A DNA stretch of 64,000 nt from Croceivirga sp. (GTDB lineage: Bacteria; Bacteroidota; Bacteroidia; Flavobacteriales; Flavobacteriaceae): assembly GCA_028284935.1 (NCBI GenBank), contig JANQQQ010000018.1, positions 119,957-183,956 of the forward strand, written 5' to 3'. This document shows, one piece after another, positions 7,461 through 15,256 of this stretch. Positions within the stretch are counted from its first letter, which is position 1. Each line of letters begins with the position of its first letter. A program made the translations under genes and the position numbers. The notes beneath the pieces were generated by a model that was not told the origin of the DNA, ran no database searches, and worked only from the letters and a program-made list of their open reading frames with translations.

Positions 7461-8573
7461 CTAACTTTTGGAGGCCTTCTTAAATTCTGTGGGAGTTTGG
7501 GAGGTCATTTTTTTAAAGGCCGTGTAGAATGCTGCTTTGCTATTGAACCCCACATCCAGCGATATGGCAAAAATGGTGTCCGGTTTTGGTATAAGCAGTC
7601 GTTTTTTTGCCTCCTCAATTCGAAAACCGTTGATGAAATCGGGAAAACTCATACCCGAATTCTGATTGATTGCCTGCGAAACATGATGGACGGAACTTCC
7701 CAACTTTTCAGATAATGTATTTAATTTCAAGTCGAAATCCAGATACAATTGTTCTTCCTTGACAAGTTCGCTTATTTCATCAAAGAGTTTAGTGGAGTCC
7801 TTTAATGAGGACTTTGCGTACTTCTTTTTGGTTTCTTCCGGTAGATCTTCAAAATCCCCAGAAAAGGCAAAAACGGGAAAATGCATAATGGAATAGGCGA
7901 AAATGAAAAAGAAAATAGCGATCAATAAGGATTCGAACTTCATGGAGATTTGATAGGTGTCCAGAGTATATCCGTTGACCAAAAGGTTAATGAACATCCC
8001 TAGTTGCAAAATGACAAGCGCAATCAATATCAATTTGGCCCATTTGTACTTGAGCTTTTCATCCTTGGTGAGGATTAACGCTGTGGGCGCCTTCCTAAAC
8101 CGGTAAAATGCCAGGAAGAAGAAACAAATATTAAGTAAGGTAACCAGGAGGTATTCCAAGAACAACCACTCATCATATCCTGAGGTCTGTATCGATGCAA
8201 AAAATGCATCAATATTTTCGTATTCAAAAAGCGGATAGAAGAAGAACCACCTTAAAAGGGTAAGGCCTATCACAATAAACACCCATTTTTTAAAGGCAAC
8301 CGGTAATTTTAACAACAAGGCAATAAAGTAATAGAAGAGCAACCCTATCAGGTGATGGAACATATAGGATATTCCAAAATACCAATTGCTCCCGCTCTCG
8401 CTCAAAGCAGTATAATAGTCAAAGGATACAAAAACAAAATAGAACACGAGTGTCGCCAAAATATGGCGAAGCCTTTTTTCACTGCCAAGACCGGACTTTC
8501 GGAACAGGATAAAAACCAATAATAACACCCCTACGGCAAGGCTCATTAAGGGTGTAATGTTTAAGATATCCAT
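7461..8573 (-). CDS. AraC-type regulator with N-terminal membrane domain
   Basis: A 370-residue regulator. Residues 1-250 hold about seven hydrophobic segments. Residues 265-370 hold an AraC/XylS DNA-binding domain with two helix-turn-helix units: LNTLSEKLGSSVHHVSQAIN, then IFAISLDVGFNSKAAFYTAFKK followed by the family SQTPTEF signature. This membrane-AraC layout is widespread in Bacteroidota, where it couples an envelope signal to transcription; targets are unknown. A TACATTTG -7 box on the minus strand (8585 to 8578) lies only 4 bases before the ATG, so the transcript would be leaderless or nearly so. The next gene on the left is the small secreted protein, 137 bases away. Confidence 0.9.
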   Translation of the reverse strand: MDILNITPLMSLAVGVLLLVFILFRKSGLGSEKRLRHILATLVFYFVFVSFDYYTALSESGSNWYFGISYMFHHLIGLLFYYFIALLLKLPVAFKKWVFIVIGLTLLRWFFFYPLFEYENIDAFFASIQTSGYDEWLFLEYLLVTLLNICFFFLAFYRFRKAPTALILTKDEKLKYKWAKLILIALVILQLGMFINLLVNGYTLDTYQISMKFESLLIAIFFFIFAYSIMHFPVFAFSGDFEDLPEETKKKYAKSSLKDSTKLFDEISELVKEEQLYLDFDLKLNTLSEKLGSSVHHVSQAINQNSGMSFPDFINGFRIEEAKKRLLIPKPDTIFAISLDVGFNSKAAFYTAFKKMTSQTPTEFKKASKS

Positions 8574-8577
8574 AGGG

Positions 8578-8585
8578 CAAATGTA
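8578..8585 (-). promoter_or_regulatory. -7 box of the AraC-type regulator gene
   Basis: TACATTTG on the minus strand fits TAnnTTTG exactly. No clear -33 element is visible. The start codon begins at 8573, so the start point would fall at or next to the ATG. Confidence 0.4.
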
Positions 8586-8728
8586 ACATTAAAGCCCATA
8601 AAAAATGAAGTACTGTTTTCCGTCTTTACACCACGTATACTACTTAATACCTTGATTTATAGTTTTAAGATAGGAGGGGAAAAGCATAGGATGTTTGCAT
8701 CATCTTCTTTAATTGTGTACACCTATTG

Positions 8729-8971
8729 TTAAACAAAGTACAGAATCACAAGTGCATCCATGACCAGAATTAGAGTCAAAATGAGTACCCAGACCCAAAG
8801 TTTAATATGAAGATTCTTGGCTATTTTCGCTTCCGCCCACCACCAAACGCTGATGTAGCCAATCCAAATCCAGGTATTTTCAATTTTATTCAGTAGCATG
8901 ATTATCATTCCAATCAAAAAAAAGATCATTACTAGAGAAAATTTAGCGATTTCAAGTTTTGGTGGTTTCAT
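8729..8971 (-). CDS. Small two- or three-helix membrane protein coupled to RND pump
   Basis: An 80-residue, strongly hydrophobic protein with helices near residues 11-28, 33-47 and 57-79 and several Trp residues (WIWIGYISVWWW). No family is recognised. Its ATG lies inside the end of the RND pump gene: the two overlap by 20 bases in different frames, so it is the last gene of the efflux operon and probably translationally coupled. The position suggests an accessory subunit that binds or tunes the pump, in the manner of AcrZ with AcrB, but there is no evident similarity to AcrZ and this is inference from context. Confidence 0.7.
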   Translation of the reverse strand: MKPPKLEIAKFSLVMIFFLIGMIIMLLNKIENTWIWIGYISVWWWAEAKIAKNLHIKLWVWVLILTLILVMDALVILYFV

Positions 8972-11900
8972 GTTGCAGTCTTTTTCCTCCTCTGCTTCTA
9001 ATGATGTAAAAAAGGGAGGGGATCAAATACAAGGTCAGTACGGTGGAGGTAATCATCCCACCAATGGTCACGATACCCATGGGAATTCTATACTCCGCTC
9101 CTGCGTCCCCCAGACCGATGGCATTGGGTAGCATCCCGAATATAATGGCGACCGTGGTCATGATAACGGCTTTCATTTTGGTCTTGCCCGAAAGTAGGGT
9201 TGCACTATGAATATCCATTTTTTTCTTGTGCATCAACTGTTCAGTATAATCATGAATCAAAATATCGTCATTGACTACCAGTCCAAGTAGCGTGATAATG
9301 GCCATTAAGGACATGATGTTCATCGTAGTGCCGGCAAAATACATGATCACAAAAACCCCGATCAAGGCCATGGGCACGGTAGTGAATATGACTAGGGGTT
9401 GCCACAAACTTTCCATAAGTGAGGCCAACAACATGTACATCAGTACCAGTGCCAATAGAAAAGTGATTGTCATATCGGCCACGGTATTGTCCAATTCCTC
9501 CACATTGCCACTCCATTGAAAATCTACACCTGATGGCAGGGTTACTTCGCTAAGCTTTGCATCTATGACCGCTCTAACATCTCCCATAATATGGCCAGGG
9601 GCCAAGGTAGCACTGAACTCCGCTGTTTTTGACTTTTCTTTATGAAGAATCTGGGCAGGGGCGGTTTCATAGGATACTTCGGCCAACTGCCCAACAGTAA
9701 ACATTCCTGTACCTGTATGGACAGGGAGCTGTTTGATATCATCAACCGAATTGGCCTGTGAAACAGGCACCTTGATGTTGATGTTGTACTCTACATCGTT
9801 TTCACTCATCACCGTTGCCTTGATTCCCGTGATGGCACTCCGAATGACCAGCGCCAGTTCATTGACCGAGATGCCCAACTCGGCCAATAAGCGCTTATTG
9901 GGCTTGAACTGAAGCAAAGGTGGACCATTTCGAAGGCTTGATTCAAATGAAATTAGTCCCTCCACATCTTTCAAAAGGTCCATTATCCGATCATTTGCCC
10001 GGGACAATTGTGCGGTATTATTGGATTTTAAGGAGAACCCCAGATCACCACTTTCTTCGGAACTTGTAGTTGCTACCACGGGTTTTATTTCAGGAATATC
10101 CTGGAGGTCATTCAATAGTTTCTCTCCAATTTGGGCATTCGACAGCTCCCGTTCCACACTTTTGTTCAGCTTTAGGGAGATATTGGTATAATTGGAGCCG
10201 GTGGTAAAGGAGTTTTTACTGCCCAACATACTCAGTACTGCCTTTACTTCGGGATATGCGGCAATCTTCTGTTCGACCAGTTTGGTCAATTCCCTGTTCT
10301 TCTCAATGGAGGTTCCCGGTTGCATTTCAAGTTCTACAAACAAATCCCCATTGTCCGATTCCGGTTCGAACTCAAATCCAATTTCCCACAGCAGTCCCAT
10401 GCTCAGGATAAAGAAAAAGAACATCACCGCAAAAAGGATGATGGGATTCCGTTTTCTTGACATCAACCTTCGCAATGATTTTTCATACGCCTCCTGTAGT
10501 CTTTCAAATGATGTTATGATCCAATTTGAAAACCTGGAGGGTTTGGGATCGTTCTTTAGTAAAAGTGAAGCAAGCATTGGGGTTAATGTAATAGAGACCA
10601 GAAGCGAAAAAATAGTGGCAAATGAAATGGTCAACGCATATTCCCTAAAGAAGGCACCCACTATGGAATTCATGGAAGCAATGGGTAAAAATACCACCAA
10701 GTTTGTGCCTGTCGAGGCCAATACTGCGGTAAAAACTTCTTGGGTACCGGTAACACAGGCCTCCTTTATGGGTAAGCCTTCCTTTTTGATACGAAGAATG
10801 TTTTCCAAGACCACGATGGAGTTGGAAACCAAAGCCCCGATGGCCACGGCAAAGCTCATCAAGGACAGCATATTGAGCGATCCATCAAAGAGTCGCATCG
10901 CCAAAAAATTGATAATAAGTGATACGGGAATGGAGATGCTTACGATTACCGTGGCCTTGATATTGTTTACAAATAAAAATAAGATCAATCCTGTGACGAT
11001 GATACCTAGAATAACATTCATCATGGCATCGTTCACCGAGCTTTCAATATATTCCGAAGAGTCAAATGGTAGGCTTAGCGTCACCCCCTCGGGTAGGTTT
11101 TTCTGAATTTCGGGAACGAGCTCCTTTACCGCTTTGGCTATGGATACTGCGTTTGCTGAACTACTCTTCTGTACCCCTATACCCACAATATTGTTCCGTT
11201 CTTTTTTTTCAATACCATCGTAGAAGAAAGCATCATTTTTTGTGCGTTGGAAGGTGTCTTTTACTACAGCAAAATCTGTTAGTCTCTTTTCTCCGTAAGG
11301 GGTGGTGATGTAGGTGTCTTTTACGGATTGCACGGAGTTGTATTTGTTGCCTGTCTTTATGATGGATTCGCGGTCCTCCTTGACGATATCACCACCGGAC
11401 ATATCCACATTGTTGTCCTTTAATTGCGTGGCTACGGCGGTAATGTTCATGCCCAAACCATAAAGACCGTTCTTGTCGACCTCTACTTGAATTTCACGCA
11501 ATTTTCCACCATTGAACTCAATTTTGGTCACCCCGTCGATACGTGAAATTTTATCCTTGATTTCTCGCCTCGATAGTTGATAGAGTTGGTTCGCATCCAC
11601 ATTTCCGGTGATGATGAGATCCACCACGGAACCACTGTTCATACTAAAAGGTGCCAATAAGGGTTTGGAGCGTTTTCGGACGAATGGCAATTTGGCCTCT
11701 TTCGGCAAAAAGGAAACCACCAGGTCTATCTTGTTGCGCAGTTCGGCCATGGCCTTATCCTGGTCTTTGTCCAATTCAAATTGTACGATAATCATGGACA
11801 TATTGGGCATGGAGTAGGACTGCATGAGTTTTAGTCCATTGATAGTGGCGACTTCTTTTTCAAGTAGATTGGTAATCTCAGTTTCCACTTCACCAGGGGT

Positions 11901-12062
11901 TGCTCCGGGATAGTCCGTTATAATGACCATGGCCGGCAGATTGACCTCTGGCATCAGGTTTACGGGAAGTTTTACATACGACATAAAGCCGAAAAGCAAC
12001 AGTCCCAAAAAAACCATTGAGGTGGTTACCGGTCTGGATACTGCAAAATGGGTGACTTTCAT
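8952..12062 (-). CDS. RND efflux transporter (HAE1-type inner-membrane pump)
   Basis: A 1036-residue RND pump of full length: 12 transmembrane helices in two repeats with two large periplasmic loops. The N-terminus (FAVSRPVTTSMVFLGLLLFG) and the LPVNLMPEVNLP and YPGATPGEVE motifs are classical. It would export drugs, dyes, lipids or detergents using proton-motive force, working with the adaptor and TolC genes just upstream. The usual TM4 proton-relay pair (Asp407-Asp408 of AcrB) is Ser413-Asn414 here (GALVSNSIVVLEN), and the TM10 site of Lys940 reads VNDDILIHDY with Asn931, Asp932 and Asp933. The acids thus appear moved to the other repeat. The gene lies 11 bases after the adaptor gene. Substrate unknown. 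Confidence 0.95.
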   Translation of the reverse strand: MKVTHFAVSRPVTTSMVFLGLLLFGFMSYVKLPVNLMPEVNLPAMVIITDYPGATPGEVETEITNLLEKEVATINGLKLMQSYSMPNMSMIIVQFELDKDQDKAMAELRNKIDLVVSFLPKEAKLPFVRKRSKPLLAPFSMNSGSVVDLIITGNVDANQLYQLSRREIKDKISRIDGVTKIEFNGGKLREIQVEVDKNGLYGLGMNITAVATQLKDNNVDMSGGDIVKEDRESIIKTGNKYNSVQSVKDTYITTPYGEKRLTDFAVVKDTFQRTKNDAFFYDGIEKKERNNIVGIGVQKSSSANAVSIAKAVKELVPEIQKNLPEGVTLSLPFDSSEYIESSVNDAMMNVILGIIVTGLILFLFVNNIKATVIVSISIPVSLIINFLAMRLFDGSLNMLSLMSFAVAIGALVSNSIVVLENILRIKKEGLPIKEACVTGTQEVFTAVLASTGTNLVVFLPIASMNSIVGAFFREYALTISFATIFSLLVSITLTPMLASLLLKNDPKPSRFSNWIITSFERLQEAYEKSLRRLMSRKRNPIILFAVMFFFFILSMGLLWEIGFEFEPESDNGDLFVELEMQPGTSIEKNRELTKLVEQKIAAYPEVKAVLSMLGSKNSFTTGSNYTNISLKLNKSVERELSNAQIGEKLLNDLQDIPEIKPVVATTSSEESGDLGFSLKSNNTAQLSRANDRIMDLLKDVEGLISFESSLRNGPPLLQFKPNKRLLAELGISVNELALVIRSAITGIKATVMSENDVEYNINIKVPVSQANSVDDIKQLPVHTGTGMFTVGQLAEVSYETAPAQILHKEKSKTAEFSATLAPGHIMGDVRAVIDAKLSEVTLPSGVDFQWSGNVEELDNTVADMTITFLLALVLMYMLLASLMESLWQPLVIFTTVPMALIGVFVIMYFAGTTMNIMSLMAIITLLGLVVNDDILIHDYTEQLMHKKKMDIHSATLLSGKTKMKAVIMTTVAIIFGMLPNAIGLGDAGAEYRIPMGIVTIGGMITSTVLTLYLIPSLFYIIRSRGGKRLQHETTKT

Positions 12063-12073
12063 AACTGGACTAC

Positions 12074-13087
12074 TTACGGAATGGTTAAAACGGGACTATT
12101 TGTTTCCACTTTTTCTGACCCGGCGGTTATCAAATGTTGCCCTACTTTCACTCCCTCGACGATCTGTACGGAACTCTCATTTCGTAGCCCTATTTTCACA
12201 TCGGTTTCCAAGGCCTTACCATTGCTGATGATAAACACATAATGTCTGTTTCCGATTTGTTTTAATGATTCTACAGGAATCCAAATACCGGAAAGTGAAG
12301 GTCCTGTTTCCAATGCTATTTCAACATGGTTGCCGGTAAACGAGACCCCTTCATTTTTGAATGAGGCGGTGACTAGAAATGCCTTTCGTCTCGAATCCAT
12401 TTGCAGGGATGTCTTTGTGATTTTTCCTTCAATCTTTTTATCGGGAAGAGTCAAATAGGTTGTTGTCCCCACTGCCATATGGGCAATGTCTTTTGGCGGT
12501 ACGTAGAAATTTACAGCTAGGTTGGCTGTTTTAGCCATGCTGAATAGGGCTTGACCCATGCCAACTTCCTCACCGGTTTTAACCGGTACCTGAGTAATGA
12601 TTCCTGAAAAAGGTGCCCTGATAGTGTTCCTATTTTGCAATTGCTGGATGGTTTTTGTCAGAACATCCAATTGAGTTTTATAAGCATTTACCGATACCTT
12701 GGAAACGGCTCCTGCCTTATACAATTCTTGTTGCCGTTCGTAATCCTGGGCCAGTTTGCGCTGTTCAATCTTTGCCTGATCCACCTGCAAGTGATGGTTT
12801 AATGGGGGATATATCACAACAACCTCGCCGCGTTGTACTTTTTGACCGGGCCTGACATTTAATTGGGTTACTATTCCCGATTGTTGCGCGACAAAACCTG
12901 AGGATTTTGAAAATTGCAGTTCCCCATGATAGCGTTTTGTTTCGTTGTAGGGCCTCTCTTTTAAGGCTATTGCCCTTACCTTGATAGGTTCTTCCTTAGC
13001 GGTTTCCTGCGCGGTTTCCGGCCAATAACAGCCCAGAAATAGGCAACATGGAATGACCAACATTGATGAACACTTGATTTTCTTCAT
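12074..13087 (-). CDS. RND efflux periplasmic adaptor (membrane fusion lipoprotein)
   Basis: A 337-residue adaptor. The lipobox LFLGC places the lipidated Cys at residue 20. It is followed by a split biotinyl/lipoyl half-motif (GIVTQLNVRPGQKVQRGEVV), a short alpha-helical hairpin (residues about 100-150), the second half-motif (APFSGIITQVPVKTGEEVG) and beta-barrel domains. It links the RND pump (11 bases downstream) to the TolC-like channel (11 bases upstream) in the same operon. The short hairpin is typical of HAE1 systems in Bacteroidota. Confident as a family assignment; the exported substrate is not evident. Confidence 0.94.
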   Translation of the reverse strand: MKKIKCSSMLVIPCCLFLGCYWPETAQETAKEEPIKVRAIALKERPYNETKRYHGELQFSKSSGFVAQQSGIVTQLNVRPGQKVQRGEVVVIYPPLNHHLQVDQAKIEQRKLAQDYERQQELYKAGAVSKVSVNAYKTQLDVLTKTIQQLQNRNTIRAPFSGIITQVPVKTGEEVGMGQALFSMAKTANLAVNFYVPPKDIAHMAVGTTTYLTLPDKKIEGKITKTSLQMDSRRKAFLVTASFKNEGVSFTGNHVEIALETGPSLSGIWIPVESLKQIGNRHYVFIISNGKALETDVKIGLRNESSVQIVEGVKVGQHLITAGSEKVETNSPVLTIP

Positions 13088-13098
13088 TTTTTGATACG

Positions 13099-14427
13099 TT
13101 ACATTTTAGGATTTGCTATTGGAGAGCCCGTTATCCGCACAATTTGAAGCTGGGCAATATGTAAATCCAAATAGGAGCTTAACAGCTCCAACCTGGATTG
13201 CGTAAGCCGCAATCGGCTTTCCTTGAATTCAACGGTAGTGACAACACCCAAGCTAAGTTGCTTTTTGAAGATTTCTGTTTCACGCTCATTCAGCAATATG
13301 GTTTCCCTATACGTCTTAATATTGGTTAGGGCACTGTTATAATTGTTTTTGGCCGTACGAAGTTGATTGCTCAAATCCCGTCTTGTCTTAACCAAGTTGA
13401 GTTCTGCCGTTTCCCGTTCAATGGAAGCCTTGGCAATTTTAGCGCTATTCTTGCCTCCTGAGAAGATGGGCATAGTGATTCCCAGTTGCACAAGTAATAA
13501 CTTGTTTTCGTTGACACTGAAATCAAAATCATTGGCCTGGGCGTCATAATTGTAAGCTGCGGTAAGATTGAGCTTTGGATACCAGAATTTCTTGTTGAGT
13601 TTAATTTGCCGATCGGCGAGCGCAACCTCCTTTTTTAAGGTATTAAGCTTCGGTTGTCCCTCAATACCTGTATCATCGGAATATATGACGTTGTTGAGGC
13701 CTATGGTTTCGAGATTATCCGTTAGAACGATGCGTTCGGCAGGGGGTATATTGGCCAAGACTTTGAGGTCGTCCATCAATTTGGAAAATTGATTTTTGGC
13801 ATTTTGAAGGGGTGGGAGGGTTTTTTTGTAAAAAACCTCGGCCTGCTGTACCTGTAAATAACTCACAGTGCCCTCGGTGTACAGTTTCCTTATCTGTGCC
13901 AATTGCGCTTTGGCCAAACTTGTATTTTCGTCGAGTACCGCGACACTTGCTTTGGTAAAAACGGCCTGCCAATATAAAGCGGAAGCCTGTGCGATAAGCT
14001 CACTATTAAGGTATTCATCATTTAGCCCACTGATATCTTCATAAAGCTTTGCGATTTTGGAGGCGGAGAAAACGGTGGGGTCAAAGATCGTCTGATTGAG
14101 TACGGCATTAGCACTCACACTATTGTTGAAGTTGGTTCTTAACCTTGTTATGCTTCCATCAAAATCGTTGATAAAGAGAAAATTTCTATTGAAGTCCCGT
14201 TGATAAAACCCATTAATGCTGACATTTGGCAATAATGCGGATTTTGCCATTTTGGTCTCCTCTTTTGCTATCAGAACCTGTTTTGCACTTTGTTGTAAAT
14301 CGATATTGTCTTTTTTGAACAATTCGATATAGGATTGCAAATCCAGTTCCTGGGAATATGATAGGGTGTATATCCAAATAGTGGCACAAAAGACACAAAA
14401 GGGCAAAGAGCGAAATCCGTACTTCAT
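13099..14427 (-). CDS. TolC-family outer-membrane efflux channel
   Basis: A 442-residue outer-membrane efflux protein with a signal peptide ending near SYSQELDLQSY. It has the two long coiled-coil repeats of the family (for example KVLIAKEETKMAKSALLPNV and the matching second-half helices around residues 330-430). It forms the trimeric exit duct of the tripartite pump. It is the first gene of the operon TolC, adaptor, RND pump and small membrane protein. A TACATTTG -7 box lies on the minus strand at 14482 to 14475, giving a leader of about 40 bases. No regulator gene of the TetR or two-component type sits next to the operon. Confidence 0.94.
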   Translation of the reverse strand: MKYGFRSLPFCVFCATIWIYTLSYSQELDLQSYIELFKKDNIDLQQSAKQVLIAKEETKMAKSALLPNVSINGFYQRDFNRNFLFINDFDGSITRLRTNFNNSVSANAVLNQTIFDPTVFSASKIAKLYEDISGLNDEYLNSELIAQASALYWQAVFTKASVAVLDENTSLAKAQLAQIRKLYTEGTVSYLQVQQAEVFYKKTLPPLQNAKNQFSKLMDDLKVLANIPPAERIVLTDNLETIGLNNVIYSDDTGIEGQPKLNTLKKEVALADRQIKLNKKFWYPKLNLTAAYNYDAQANDFDFSVNENKLLLVQLGITMPIFSGGKNSAKIAKASIERETAELNLVKTRRDLSNQLRTAKNNYNSALTNIKTYRETILLNERETEIFKKQLSLGVVTTVEFKESRLRLTQSRLELLSSYLDLHIAQLQIVRITGSPIANPKM

Positions 14428-14474
14428 TTACTATGTTATTTGGGAGTGAACAGGGTTCTTCCCATTTTTTGGGG

Positions 14475-14482
14475 CAAATGTA
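14475..14482 (-). promoter_or_regulatory. -7 box of the RND efflux operon
   Basis: TACATTTG on the minus strand matches TAnnTTTG. A -33 TTTG at the right distance is not visible, so the promoter may be weak or activator-dependent. Confidence 0.4.
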
Positions 14483-14822
14483 GAATTGCGCTATACCATA
14501 TATGACTTGCCCTATAAATCAGGACAAAATTGTCGCAGTTAAAATGTCGTGAATTGACGGGAACAGGTTTAAAGAAGCGACTCTCTTATGATGTAGGTGT
14601 TTGAAGCGATTGAAGATAAATGGGATCACGGTCTGAAACACTTTGCATCAAGCTTTGGTCATTTGAACCTATCAGCGGAGTTTTTTTGGTATCATCTTTT
14701 TATTTGAAGAATCATCTGTTACAAAACTTTTTCAAACCTTAGGTTACGGTGTTCCATATTTTGGATGCTATTTTTTTGAATTGAGCAATTGCTTTTTTTG
14801 TTGAAAAAGCCTAAAAAATGGC

Positions 14823-14854
14823 TTTTGTTGCCCTTTTCATTTTCCCTATTTTTG
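14823..14854 (+). promoter_or_regulatory. Promoter of the DUF3127-atoE unit
   Basis: A TTTTG -33 element (14823-14827) and TATTTTTG -7 element (14847-14854) are separated by 19 bases, an almost ideal Bacteroidota promoter. The start point near 14860 lies 3' of a TTG at 14789 and so fixes the ATG at 14876 as the start of translation. Confidence 0.75.
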
Positions 14855-14875
14855 ACTACTTATAAATGCACACTT

Positions 14876-15253
14876 ATGGAAATTCAGGGAAGGATAAAAA
14901 TGATAGACGAAACCAAAACCTATGGGAACAACGGGTTTAGGAAGCGTGAGTTGGTTGTGACCACGGAAGAGCAATATCCACAGCATATTCTAGTAGAATT
15001 TGTTCAGGACAAAACCGATTTGCTGAATTCCTATCAAGTTGGGCAACTGGTAAAAATAAGCATCAATCTTAGGGGTCGAGAATGGGTAAACCCACAAGGG
15101 GAGACCAAATACTTTAATTCCATCCAAGGATGGCGAATTGAGAATTTGGTGACGGCGGCAGACAACCAAGAAATGCCTCCCGTACCACCCATGGAAGCTT
15201 TTGAACCTGCTGAAGAATTCTCAGAAGAAGACCACGACGACCTTCCTTTCTAA
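14876..15253 (+). CDS. DUF3127 protein with SSB-like acidic C-terminal tip
   Basis: A 125-residue cytoplasmic protein of family DUF3127. The first 85 residues (MEIQGRIKMIDETKTYGN to GWRIENL) have the strand pattern of an OB fold. The last 30 residues are acidic and proline-rich and end HDDLPF, very like the DDxPF tip by which single-stranded DNA-binding proteins (SSB) dock their partners. I infer an ssDNA-binding or SSB-mimic role; no function is established for the family. The ATG is chosen because a strong promoter overlaps the longer reading from TTG 14789. The AtoE-like transporter starts 3 bases after its stop, so they are co-transcribed, although the functions seem unrelated. Confidence 0.88.
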   Translation: MEIQGRIKMIDETKTYGNNGFRKRELVVTTEEQYPQHILVEFVQDKTDLLNSYQVGQLVKISINLRGREWVNPQGETKYFNSIQGWRIENLVTAADNQEMPPVPPMEAFEPAEEFSEEDHDDLPF

Positions 15254-15256
15254 TCC

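Larger units (their letters stand above)
14428..14875. other. Divergent intergenic region (448 bases)
   Basis: No gene is seen. At the left is the minus-strand -7 box of the efflux operon (14475-14482, TACATTTG). At the right is a well-formed promoter for the DUF3127 gene (14823-14854), preceded by a 7-bp hairpin (14805-14811 with 14820-14826) that overlaps its -33 element. The middle part, 14490-14800, is AT-rich and shows no coding frame, tRNA or strong repeat. Confidence 0.6.

Noticed and set aside
10192..11106. Open frame of 304 codons antisense to the RND pump gene
   Set aside because: It lies wholly inside a conserved gene on the other strand, has no family-like motifs and reflects third-position composition.
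14789..14875. TTG start giving the DUF3127 protein a hydrophobic N-terminus
   Set aside because: The region contains a strong promoter; the family begins at MEIQG.
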